The notes under the pieces: model-generated | Told to the model about the DNA's origin: nothing | Seen by the model: only the letters and a program-made list of their open reading frames with translations | The model's database searches: none | Translations under genes and position numbers: made by a program | Source of the DNA: JBAXEO01 sp964541375 | GTDB lineage: Bacteria > Actinomycetota > Coriobacteriia > Anaerosomatales > JAAXUF01 | Direction: 5' to 3' | NCBI GenBank assembly: GCA_964541375.1 | Contig: CAZIPT010000003.1 | Location: 1 to 61,777, forward strand | Length of the DNA stretch: 61,777 nucleotides | Shown here: positions 50,971 to 58,519 of the stretch, piece by piece | Position numbering within the stretch: the stretch's first letter is position 1 | How the letters are laid out: each line of letters starts with the position of its first letter

Positions 50971-51557
50971 GCCGCCTCACCGGCTTCGAGCGAGGGAAGT
51001 GGGACAGCGGCGTTCAGGACCGGCAGAACCAGTAGCGCGCCTACGATGCTCAGAACAAGAGAGGGCGCCACATAGCTGAGGTTGTACAGCGCCGAGTAGA
51101 CCCAGACCGGTGTACCCGCTGGAGCGTTGGTGCCGAAGAAGACGATCCCGGATACGAAGTGGGCGCCAAACCGGCCAGCGGCGCCCAGAACCATCCATGG
51201 CACAGCGATCGTCTCGGCGGCGACCTTGTGTCCCGAAGCGACAAGCGAACGGTACTGCCGAGAGCCAAACCCGGCTAACGAGAGGAGAGCGAACGCGACG
51301 GGGTAGTCGAGCAGCACCTGGACCGGCGCTGCCGCGTAGGGCTCGAAGAAGAAGTCGATGACACCGAACGCAGCCCCGGCGATGGCGGCGGGAACGACCC
51401 CTCGGCGCAAAGCAAGAATCAGAATCGGCAGCATCGCGAGCGAGATATCACCGCCGGCAAAGTTCCACGGCAGTTGGATGCGCCAGAGCTTCAGAACGGC
51501 GCAGAGCGCTATGGTAAGCGCGATCTCGGCGAGAACTCGGACCTTGTCAGATCTCAC
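50967..51557 (-). CDS. thiT: ThiT, thiamine-binding S component of an ECF transporter
   Basis: ThiT binds external thiamine and, with a shared ECF module not in the window, imports it. The 196-residue product has about six membrane helices. It carries the family segment GRFGAHFVSGIVFFG, and YSALYNLSYVAPSLVLS in helix 5-6. GTG at 51557 is chosen because GGGAG lies five bases upstream and the family starts there; an open frame to 51749 runs through the leader. The substrate assignment is supported by coupling to thiN and a TPP-riboswitch-like leader. Confidence 0.88.
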   Translation of the reverse strand: MRSDKVRVLAEIALTIALCAVLKLWRIQLPWNFAGGDISLAMLPILILALRRGVVPAAIAGAAFGVIDFFFEPYAAAPVQVLLDYPVAFALLSLAGFGSRQYRSLVASGHKVAAETIAVPWMVLGAAGRFGAHFVSGIVFFGTNAPAGTPVWVYSALYNLSYVAPSLVLSIVGALLVLPVLNAAVPLPSLEAGEAA

Positions 51558-51616
51558 GCGAACTCCCTGGGTCGATGGCCGGGATGCCGAACCACGGACT
51601 GAGCGGGAAGGGACAA

Positions 51617-51636
51617 CGCCCCTCGCCCCAGGGGCG
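51617..51636 (-). terminator. Hairpin in the thiT leader (expression-platform candidate)
   Basis: A 6-bp stem CGCCCC/GGGGCG with an 8-base loop is followed by TTGTCCCTTC on the minus strand. Within it a shorter alternative stem can form. Placed between the riboswitch-like element and the thiT start, it could be a ligand-controlled terminator. Confidence 0.4.
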
Positions 51637-51637
51637 A

Positions 51638-51735
51638 AGCCGTCGTGCGGGCTCCGCATTACCGGAGCCGTCTTCTCGGTCGCGACGTCTCGTCGCCTCT
51701 CAGCCGCCTGACTTGCAGCTCCCGACACGGTGTTC
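51638..51735 (-). ncRNA. Divergent TPP (THI-box) riboswitch candidate upstream of thiT
   Basis: On the minus strand the leader shows the 5' half of the TPP aptamer: CGGGAGC, then a P3-like stem AGCTGC/GCGGCT, the near-invariant GGCTGAGAGG, an extra hairpin GGCGAC/GTCGC, then GACCGAGAA. TCGG can pair with CCGA as P2, and CCGT with ACGG as P1. The 3' half keeps TAATGC in the loop of a CTCCG/CGGAG stem, as in P5, but lacks the usual ACCTGATC and GCGnAGGGA strings. Promoter, position and the downstream thiamine genes fit. I judge it a probable TPP riboswitch with an unusual P4 region. Confidence 0.6.
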
Positions 51736-51747
51736 AGTTGTCTGGGC

Positions 51748-51776
51748 ATTCTCCGGCATCATGCCGGGCTACGCAA
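51748..51776 (-). promoter_or_regulatory. Promoter candidate for thiT-thiN
   Basis: Minus-strand TTGCGT (51776-51771) and GAGAAT (51753-51748), spacer 17. Transcription would start near 51741, just before the riboswitch-like element. Confidence 0.5.
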
Positions 51777-51783
51777 CTGGCCG

Positions 51784-52800
51784 CTACTCCATCTGCCGCA
51801 GGTACGGATAGGGGTTGACGGGACTCCCATGAGGCTGAATCTGGAGATGGAGATGGGGGGCACCCCCGGCCGCGTTTCCTGTCGATCCCACATAGCCGAT
51901 GATCTGGCCCGCTTTGACGCTCCCCGACCTGACCGCCCAGCCGTCGAGGTGAGCGTAGTAGAAGGTCCAGCCGTTGTTCGCCGAGAGATAGATCGTCTTG
52001 CCGCCAAGCCCTCCGGACTTCGACGAAACCCGTCCCGGCAGAATCGCGACGACGGGAGTTCCTCTCGGCGCCATGAGGTCGGTCCCCTTGTGAGATCGCC
52101 GACCGCCGCCACGTGACGCACCCCACGTGTCCGAGTAGTAGTACGAACCAACCACCGGAAAGACCATCCCGTTGGGACCGGGAACGGAGGCCACGCCCGA
52201 CGGACGGTTGGGACCTCCGCGAACAGCGTCGAGCTCCGCTTTGACCCGCGCGAACTCCTTCTGCTTGGACTTCAACTTCGCCTGGAGGCGGTCCCGCTCG
52301 GCCTTCAGTGACGCCACGGCCTTCTTCGCGCTTCGCTTCTCGGCGGCGAGTTCCGCTCGCTCCTTGTTGAGCTTGTCACGTATTCGCTTCACCTCTGCGA
52401 CGGCCTCGGCGTCCGACTGCCCGATACGCCGCATCAGGTCAACACGGGTAACGAGGTCCTCGAAGCTTGCTGAACCTACGAGAACCTCAAGCGGCGTGAC
52501 CTGGCTCCTGCGGTAGATTGCGACTGCGTGATCGCCGAGAAGGGCGCGCGCGGCCGCGAGCTCGACCTTGGTCTTCGCAATCTTCTTATCGGTCTTCTCG
52601 ACCTTGACTTCCACTTCGTCCAAGCGCCAGTAGGCCTTGTCCCATTGGTCGCCGGCCTTCTTGGTCTCACTCTTGAGTTGGTCCAGCTGCGCCTTGAGCT
52701 GTTCGGCGCTCTGACCGGGTGCCGCATACGCTGTCGAAAGACCCAGGCTCGCGGTGACCAGGCATACGAAGAAGACGATCGTGACGACTCTTCGAATCAG
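51784..52800 (-). CDS. Secreted coiled-coil M23 (LytM-type) peptidase, probable CTG start
   Basis: This is a 338-residue exported zinc endopeptidase of peptidoglycan. A signal peptide (IRRVVTIVFFVCLVTASLG, cleavage near AYA-AP at about residue 26) is followed by a long coiled coil (about 30-205) like that of EnvC. The M23 domain comes next, with intact ligands in SHKGTDLMAP, YYAHLDGW and APHLHLQI. No ATG, GTG or TTG exists at the signal peptide; CTG at 52800 has AAGGGGG seven bases upstream and overlaps the stop of the PASTA gene as CTGA. The alternative GTG at 52872 is inside that gene and would add 24 charged residues before the signal. Likely partner of the overlapping gene. Confidence 0.88.
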   Translation of the reverse strand: MIRRVVTIVFFVCLVTASLGLSTAYAAPGQSAEQLKAQLDQLKSETKKAGDQWDKAYWRLDEVEVKVEKTDKKIAKTKVELAAARALLGDHAVAIYRRSQVTPLEVLVGSASFEDLVTRVDLMRRIGQSDAEAVAEVKRIRDKLNKERAELAAEKRSAKKAVASLKAERDRLQAKLKSKQKEFARVKAELDAVRGGPNRPSGVASVPGPNGMVFPVVGSYYYSDTWGASRGGGRRSHKGTDLMAPRGTPVVAILPGRVSSKSGGLGGKTIYLSANNGWTFYYAHLDGWAVRSGSVKAGQIIGYVGSTGNAAGGAPHLHLQIQPHGSPVNPYPYLRQME

Positions 52801-53948
52801 CGTGACGCCCCCTTGACGCCGTAGATCTCGGCTATCCCGCGGTAGATGGATCGTGCGACAGCGTCTGCCCACTTTGGGTCCTTGAAGTTCGTGAGGTCCT
52901 CGGGCGCGGCAGTCGAACCGAGTCGCACGCGCGACCAGGGGGCCCGGGCCGCACTAAGGATCGTGTCCGTGGCCGTGGTCGACGCCTGTCCCGTGAGGCC
53001 GTTCGCCACCAGCGCAGTCGCTATCCCCGTCGCTAGGGTGCGAGAGGGCTCGACGATGGCCTTGGTGCCGGTCAGAGGATAGAGAGCAACTATCCCCTTC
53101 TGCCCGCCAGCCGCGACCTCAAGTCCGACCGCCAGAGTGGCGGGACCCACCGCGGCACGCCGTGCCCGTATGGGGGCCGATGCTGCGACCCCGGTGTCGG
53201 TGAGTGAGCGAGTTGCCGTGACCGTGCCCCCGGATGCCTCGATCAAGGACCGCAGCCGCCGAGATACCTCGAGTGTGACGTCGGTCTGCCCCCGCGGTAC
53301 CGGGGCCGGGTCGACGGTCACCGCAACGCCCTGGAGGTTGAGTGGCAGCAGCGCGGTGTCGCTAGCGCCTTGCGACGCCACGGTAACTCGGATGATCGAC
53401 CCGGTGCGCACCATGACGCCGGGCGATGGGTTGGTTGCCAGAACGGTATCGCTCGCCTGCGGCGAGGGCTCGGTCTCCACGCGGAGTTCCAGTCCTTTAC
53501 CTTCGAGCACGCCGCGCGCAAGAAGGAGCCCATTCCCAACGACATCGGGCATCGCGAACTCCTCGGTACCCGCCGAGACGACCACGGTGATCGAGTCACC
53601 TTTGCGCGCCGCAGATCCGGGAGCCGGTGACTGACTGATGACCGTATCCGCAGGCAAGACCGAGAAGCGCCTCTCGGCTACGACGACCTTGAGGCGGTCG
53701 GTTCCCGCGCGGGTCTCCGCCACTCCGAGCTTGAGGCCGACGATCTTGGGAACGGCGATGCTCGAGACGCTATTGGCATATAGCAGGCCCAGAACCACTA
53801 GTGCCAGGGCTCCGAGTGACACAGCAATGGTGATCGGAACCCACTTCGGTACCAGTGGAGGCCGAGACAACCGCGGGCGGTCGGGGCTCCCCGAACCAGT
53901 CACGGCGGGTTCGGCGAAGAAGTCGGATGTCGGTTCCGGTGACGTCAT
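52797..53948 (-). CDS. Membrane PASTA protein with degenerate amidase-like domain
   Basis: This is a 383-residue protein with a short cytoplasmic N-terminus, one membrane helix (about 36-57), two PASTA domains (64-127, 131-193) and a C-terminal region (207-378) that resembles amidase_3. It shows VTVDP, VTLEVSRRLRSLIEASGGTV, TATRSLTD, RARRAAV, then LATGIATALVANG and a final helix WADAVARSIYRGIAEIYG. The zinc-binding DPGHGG is replaced by DPAPVPRG (213-220), SIHAN by VGLEV, and the catalytic Glu segment vEtGf by VRLGS. It is therefore probably a non-catalytic cell-wall-binding protein. ATG at 53948 follows AGGAGCC. It overlaps the M23 gene by four bases. Confidence 0.85.
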   Translation of the reverse strand: MTSPEPTSDFFAEPAVTGSGSPDRPRLSRPPLVPKWVPITIAVSLGALALVVLGLLYANSVSSIAVPKIVGLKLGVAETRAGTDRLKVVVAERRFSVLPADTVISQSPAPGSAARKGDSITVVVSAGTEEFAMPDVVGNGLLLARGVLEGKGLELRVETEPSPQASDTVLATNPSPGVMVRTGSIIRVTVASQGASDTALLPLNLQGVAVTVDPAPVPRGQTDVTLEVSRRLRSLIEASGGTVTATRSLTDTGVAASAPIRARRAAVGPATLAVGLEVAAGGQKGIVALYPLTGTKAIVEPSRTLATGIATALVANGLTGQASTTATDTILSAARAPWSRVRLGSTAAPEDLTNFKDPKWADAVARSIYRGIAEIYGVKGASR

Positions 53949-54074
53949 GATGGCTCCTAGTGTATACGATGCCCGTACCCGAACCTTGCCCTTTGAGCCG
54001 CATGGTATGTACCCTGCATGGTCATGCTCCCGGCGAATGCGAGCCGGATTCCGGAACCACTGTGAGGATTGCGG

Positions 54075-54362
54075 ATGCCAACGTACGACTTTCGATGCTC
54101 CAGCTGCGACCGCGAGTTCGAAGTATCCCGCCCTATGCGGGCGACGGACGATATCTGTTGTCCCACATGCGGAGGCGCTTCGACCAAGGTCTTTGCTCCT
54201 GTGTCCGTCGCGTTCAAGGGCAGCGGATTCCACAATACCGACTACCGCCCCAAGCCGGTCGACCCGTCTTCGGACGTACCCGCTGCGCCTTCGGCCTGCC
54301 CCGCCAGCACTGACGGCGCGGCAGCGTGCGCTGCCTGCCCCGCGAGCTCTCCCGCCGAGTAG
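54075..54362 (+). CDS. FmdB family zinc-ribbon protein
   Basis: This is a 95-residue protein with the FmdB zinc ribbon at the N-terminus: PTYDFRCSSCDREFE, then CCPTCGG, giving two CxxC pairs. AFKGSGFHNTDY follows as in the family. The C-terminal 35 residues are rich in Pro, Ala, Ser and Cys. FmdB proteins are annotated as putative regulators, but function is unproven. ATG at 54075 is chosen over TTG at 54069 because GAGGAT lies seven bases upstream. It is divergent from the PASTA gene and convergent with glpX. Confidence 0.88.
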   Translation: MPTYDFRCSSCDREFEVSRPMRATDDICCPTCGGASTKVFAPVSVAFKGSGFHNTDYRPKPVDPSSDVPAAPSACPASTDGAAACAACPASSPAE

Positions 54363-54410
54363 CCCGGGCGACGTGGGGGCGACACGCCCGCGCGATCATC
54401 CCGTCCGAGA

Positions 54411-54444
54411 CAGCAAGGGCCCCACGACTGCGGGGCCCTTGCTG
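54411..54444. terminator. Convergent terminator between fmdB and glpX
   Basis: A perfect 13-bp stem CAGCAAGGGCCCC/GGGGCCCTTGCTG with an 8-base loop. Tails on both strands have few Ts (TTCATCC on plus, TCTCGG on minus), but the position between convergent genes supports a bidirectional terminator. Confidence 0.75.
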
Positions 54445-54530
54445 TTCATCCGTACTGCCTTAGGCGGGGCAGGATCCGCGGAGACTCGAGTTGCTCACAT
54501 GCAAGATCGCCGAGACGTCCGTCCAGGATG

Positions 54531-55496
54531 CTAGTCCATGCGCACCCAGAACTTCTCGTCGCCGGTGTTGTAGATGGTTTCTATGAAGCGCACGGTCCGT
54601 GACTTCGCGTCCATGGCGACCGAATTGGTGCGTGCCCCGTTTCCGAAGTACTTCACGCCTCGGAGCATCTCGCCATCGGTGACCCCGGTGGCGATGAATG
54701 CCGCTTCATCGGTGTTGACCAAGCAGTCCATGGTTAGCACGTCGTCGATATTGCACGTGCCCATGTCGACTGCCCTGGCCTTTTCCTCTGCGCTTCTCCA
54801 CTCGAAGCGACCCATGAAGCAGCCACCGATGCACTTCATGGCCGCACACGCGAGTACGCCCTCAGGCGCGGCGCCCGTGCCCAGGTAGAGATGAATCACT
54901 GTGCCCTCGATGGCCGTGGCGACCGCACCAAAGACGTCTCCGTCAGTGATCAGCCGGATTCGGGCGCCAGCCGCTCTGACCTCGGCAATCAAATCCCGGT
55001 GCCGCTCTCGCTGCAGGATGCAGACGACCAGGTCCTCGACGTCGCGATTGAGCGCCTTGGCGACGTGCTTGATGTTCTCGGTGGGGCTCGCGTCGATGTG
55101 TACGACGTCTGCAGCCTCCGGTCCTACCGCGATCTTCTTCATGTAGGTGTCGGGTGCGTGCAGGAGCGTACCCTCAGGAGCGAACGCCAGCACGGCGAGC
55201 GAGTTCGACTGGCCGTCGGCGGTCAGGTTGGTGCCCTCCAGCGGGTCGACTGCGATGTCGATCTTCTCGCCGCCCATGCCGACCTTCTCGCCGATGTAGA
55301 GCATCGGCGCCTCATCTCGTTCACCTTCGCCGATGACGACCGTGCCGTCGATCTCCACGTCGTTGAAGGCCTTCCGCATCCCTTCAACCGCCGCGTCGTC
55401 GGCCGCGTGCTTGTCCCCCTTGCCCATCCACCGACCGGCAGCAAGCGCCGCGGCCTCGGTGACTTCGAGCATCTCGACAATACGTGTGCTGCGCAT
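54531..55496 (-). CDS. glpX: Fructose-1,6-bisphosphatase class II GlpX
   Basis: GlpX dephosphorylates fructose 1,6-bisphosphate in gluconeogenesis. The 321-residue product has EVTEAAALAAGRWMGKGDK near the start, VIGEGERDEAPMLYIGE with metal-binding acids, AVDPLEGTNLTADGQSNS, LITDGDVFGAVATAIEG, YLGTGAAPEGVLACAAMKC and TGVTDGEMLRGV. ATG at 55496 has GAGGGAG upstream. The gene lies between the convergent terminator and rsmB. Confidence 0.96.
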   Translation of the reverse strand: MRSTRIVEMLEVTEAAALAAGRWMGKGDKHAADDAAVEGMRKAFNDVEIDGTVVIGEGERDEAPMLYIGEKVGMGGEKIDIAVDPLEGTNLTADGQSNSLAVLAFAPEGTLLHAPDTYMKKIAVGPEAADVVHIDASPTENIKHVAKALNRDVEDLVVCILQRERHRDLIAEVRAAGARIRLITDGDVFGAVATAIEGTVIHLYLGTGAAPEGVLACAAMKCIGGCFMGRFEWRSAEEKARAVDMGTCNIDDVLTMDCLVNTDEAAFIATGVTDGEMLRGVKYFGNGARTNSVAMDAKSRTVRFIETIYNTGDEKFWVRMD

Positions 55497-55549
55497 GAAT
55501 TCTCCCTCGTTCGAACAACCGTGGCGCATCGCCGGAGTAACCTGCCCCG

Positions 55550-56908
55550 TCAGACCCTGACCAGACGTGCCGCGAAATGACCGTCGGGTCCGTCAATCGA
55601 CGGAAGCGAACTGAAGAACCCCTCGGACGTCACAAACCCTTGCCAGACCTCGGGCACCTGCTCCGAGACCGAGTCCACAAGAAACGCACTCCCCGCTTCG
55701 CTGTCCAGGAACGCGCGAACCACAGCTGCGTTCTCCTTCTCGGCGACAGTGCACGTCGAGTACACCACGAAACCGCCGCGACGGACAAGACGCGATGCCT
55801 CAGTCAGAAGCCGCAGACCGAGCGCGGCGAGTGCATCGATGTCGGCCGGCTCGACACGCCAGCGCTTCTCGGGGTGACGACGCAGCGTGCCAAGTCCCGA
55901 GCACGGCGCGTCGACCAGTATGGCGTCGACCGTTCCCGCTTCCGGGGCGCCGTCTATCGCCGAGAAGTCCGTGGCGTCGCCTACCAGAACGCGCACTCCG
56001 GGCACGCCGTAGCGGTTAAGCCGCTCGGTTAGCAGCTGTGCCTTGAACTCGTGGGAGTCCACCGCCAAGAGCCGCGCCGGGCCGCCCGCCGACACAGCGG
56101 CGGCCTGCAGGAGCAGCGTCTTGGTGCCCCGGCCCGCGCCCACTTCGACAACCGTCGCACCTGGTGCTGCGCCGATGAGCCTCACGACCAACTGCGCACA
56201 CGCGTCGACCGCTATGACCTGTCCCTGCTGGAGTGTCTGCCCGCGTACCGCGGCACCCGCGTCTCCCACCTCCACGCAGCCTGGAAGCACCCCTGGTCGT
56301 GGTAACGCCCCATCCGACCGCAGCCCTTCGCGCGCCGCTTCGACAGTACTCGCAAACGCGTTGACGGCAAGGTAGAGCGGCGCCGCGGTATTGTCCGCCG
56401 CCATGAGCTGTTCTGCCGAGGGGCGCCCAAGCTCCTGAATCCACATGCGCGCAAGCCACTCCGGATGGGCGTGGAGTCGCGCAAGAGCACTCACGTCGGT
56501 CTCCGGGTCTCCCCAGGGGAAGCTTGGCGCGTCCTCGGCGAGTCTACGAAGCACCGCGTTCGCGAGACCCGCCGCCTGCTTGCGAACCTCCCGTACGAGC
56601 TCGACGCCCTGATGCACCGCCGCCCTCTTCTCACTCCGCAGGAAGAGGATCTCGTAGGCGGAAACCCGCAACGCGTCCGATATGCGAGGCTCAACGCGCT
56701 TGCCGCCCAGATAGCGGTTGACCGCCTCGAGCAGCGTGCCTTCCGCCTGGAGGGTGCCGTACGCCAGACGCGTGGCGAGCGCAGCGTCTGCCGGTGACAG
56801 CGAGGCCGCGCGAAGCGCCGAGTCCATGAGTTCGTGCGCGTAGGCGGATCTCTCACGTACGCGTGTCACAACTTCCCTGGCGACCTTGCGCGCTGGGCTC
56901 GCGCTCAC
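55550..56908 (-). CDS. rsmB: 16S rRNA (cytosine-967-C5)-methyltransferase RsmB
   Basis: RsmB methylates C967 of 16S rRNA. The 452-residue product has the N-terminal NusB-like domain (YAHELMDSALRAASLSPADA, RISDALRVSAYEILFL), and the SAM-dependent domain with VVEVGAGRGTKTLLLQA, DAPCSGLGTLRRHPE and the catalytic YSTCTVAEKENAAVV. GTG at 56908 is chosen: it has GGAGAG six bases upstream and its GTGA overlaps the fmt stop. The ATG at 56923 has no ribosome site. Confidence 0.94.
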   Translation of the reverse strand: MSASPARKVAREVVTRVRERSAYAHELMDSALRAASLSPADAALATRLAYGTLQAEGTLLEAVNRYLGGKRVEPRISDALRVSAYEILFLRSEKRAAVHQGVELVREVRKQAAGLANAVLRRLAEDAPSFPWGDPETDVSALARLHAHPEWLARMWIQELGRPSAEQLMAADNTAAPLYLAVNAFASTVEAAREGLRSDGALPRPGVLPGCVEVGDAGAAVRGQTLQQGQVIAVDACAQLVVRLIGAAPGATVVEVGAGRGTKTLLLQAAAVSAGGPARLLAVDSHEFKAQLLTERLNRYGVPGVRVLVGDATDFSAIDGAPEAGTVDAILVDAPCSGLGTLRRHPEKRWRVEPADIDALAALGLRLLTEASRLVRRGGFVVYSTCTVAEKENAAVVRAFLDSEAGSAFLVDSVSEQVPEVWQGFVTSEGFFSSLPSIDGPDGHFAARLVRV

Positions 56909-57846
56909 CTGAAGCTCTCCCATACAGCATCCACGGCAAGCCGAGCCCCACGGGCCCAGGCGACCGCATCCATCTCCGCCTTGCCATCCGGCTTCAATCG
57001 CGTGATGAGCACTCCGCCGTCGGCCGCGCCCAGAAGAACCCCCGACTCGGCCAGCAGCACGGCTCCTGGCGCGAGGCTCGGCCCAACCTCGGTCCCCGGG
57101 TCGACCTTAGTCGCCTCGACCAGGGTGACGCCCCTACCGCTGATGCGAGTCCTCGCCGGGGCAGCGGGGGTCGAGGCACGGATGCGCAGCACGTTCTGAC
57201 CCGCGTCAAGTGCCGGATCCGGCGCAACCTCAGACTTGGTGACCTTCTCGGCGTAGGTGACACCGTCCTCCGACTGCACCGTCCAAACAGCGGTGCCGTC
57301 AGCGATGCGTGGTAACGCCGACAGCAGCAAGTTCGCGCCGAGCTCGGCCAGCTCGCTAGTGAGAAGCCTCGCGCTCTTCTCAGCCACGGGAATGCTCGCC
57401 TGAGCGCAGAATGGCCCCGTATCCAGTCCCTCTTCCATGCGCATGATCGACACGCCCGCCACTGAGTCGCCCGCGAGAATCGCCCTCTGGATGGGAGCCG
57501 CTCCGCGCCAGCGGGGCAGCAGCGACGCATGCACGTTCACCGCGCCGTACCGTGCTGCGCCGAGAACGGCCGGGGGGAGGATCAGTCCGTAGGCCGCAAC
57601 ACATACGAAATCGGCGGCCAGCTCGGCCAGCTCTGAGAACACGGCTGGTTCGCGGAGCGATGCCGGCTGCCGTACGGGAAGCCCCAGCGTTTGCGCAGCG
57701 AGCTTCACCGCGGCCGGGCGGGCCGTACCGCCTCGCCCGGAAGCCGCATCAGGGCGCACGTAGACAGCGGCAACCTCATGCTCTTGAGCAAGCCGATCAA
57801 GAGACGGCACGGCGAACTCAGGTGTCCCCATGAAGATGACGCGCAC
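56905..57846 (-). CDS. fmt: Methionyl-tRNA formyltransferase
   Basis: Fmt adds the formyl group to initiator methionyl-tRNA. The 313-residue product has RVIFMGTPEFAVPSLDRL at the start, the catalytic segment NVHASLLPRWRGAAPIQRAI with Asn, His and Asp partners, GVSIMRMEEGLDTGP, and the C-terminal OB-like domain. GTG at 57846 has GAGGGGGG upstream. The order def-fmt-rsmB is the common bacterial one. Confidence 0.96.
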   Translation of the reverse strand: MRVIFMGTPEFAVPSLDRLAQEHEVAAVYVRPDAASGRGGTARPAAVKLAAQTLGLPVRQPASLREPAVFSELAELAADFVCVAAYGLILPPAVLGAARYGAVNVHASLLPRWRGAAPIQRAILAGDSVAGVSIMRMEEGLDTGPFCAQASIPVAEKSARLLTSELAELGANLLLSALPRIADGTAVWTVQSEDGVTYAEKVTKSEVAPDPALDAGQNVLRIRASTPAAPARTRISGRGVTLVEATKVDPGTEVGPSLAPGAVLLAESGVLLGAADGGVLITRLKPDGKAEMDAVAWARGARLAVDAVWESFR

Positions 57847-57882
57847 GAGTCCCCCCTCAGGTCTCGGACTGGAGCGTTTGAT

Positions 57883-58404
57883 CTAGATGCTGGTCTGCCC
57901 CGGCTGCGCGCCCGCGAGCTGTGCCTCGAGATATCTGCGTAGAGCGGCCTTGCGCTCCTCAGGAGTGGCCCTGTCGATCATCAGGACTCCGTCGAGGTGG
58001 TCGATCTCATGCTGCAGAAGCCGAGCGTGAAGACCTTCCGCCTCAATCCGGACGATGCGTCCGGTAAGCGTCTGTGCCTCGCACGTGACTCTACACGAGC
58101 GGGAAATGGGAATGGTGATGCCTGGCAGCGAGAGGCACCCCTCGTCATCAAACTCACACTCTTCGCTGGCATCGACGATCTCAGGGTTGCATAGCGCAAC
58201 AATCCCGGGGCTATCGTCGTCCAGGTCGTAGATGATCACTCGCTTGAGAACGCCGATCTGCGGAGCAGCCAGCCCGATTCCCGGCGCGTCGTACATAGCC
58301 TGGGCCATCTTGCGGCACAGCTCCCTCAAGTCATCATCGGCCACCGGATCGACCGATTCGGCCTTCTGCTTGAGCGCAGCGTTGGGATGAGACAGGACTT
58401 CCAT
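57883..58404 (-). CDS. def: Peptide deformylase
   Basis: Def removes the formyl group from nascent proteins. The 173-residue metalloenzyme has all three motifs: GIGLAAPQIG, EGCLSLPGI with the metal-binding Cys, and LLQHEIDHLDGVLM with two His and the catalytic Glu. First gene of the def-fmt-rsmB run, behind an extended -10 promoter. ATG at 58404 has GAAGGAAG about eleven bases upstream. Confidence 0.97.
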   Translation of the reverse strand: MEVLSHPNAALKQKAESVDPVADDDLRELCRKMAQAMYDAPGIGLAAPQIGVLKRVIIYDLDDDSPGIVALCNPEIVDASEECEFDDEGCLSLPGITIPISRSCRVTCEAQTLTGRIVRIEAEGLHARLLQHEIDHLDGVLMIDRATPEERKAALRRYLEAQLAGAQPGQTSI

Positions 58405-58472
58405 GTTGGGGCGCTTCCTTCATTCGTTTCGAGATGTGCGAGAGCAACGCTACACGCCGAGGGACTGCGACT

Positions 58473-58481
58473 ATCATACCA
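58473..58481 (-). promoter_or_regulatory. Extended -10 promoter for def-fmt-rsmB
   Basis: Minus-strand TGGTATGAT (TGnTATGAT), about 70 bases before the def ATG and after the priA stop. The -35 is weak, as is usual with extended -10 elements. Confidence 0.5.
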
Positions 58482-58519
58482 GCGCTTCACCCTCGACTTC
58501 CGCACGCCCGCCACGGCGT

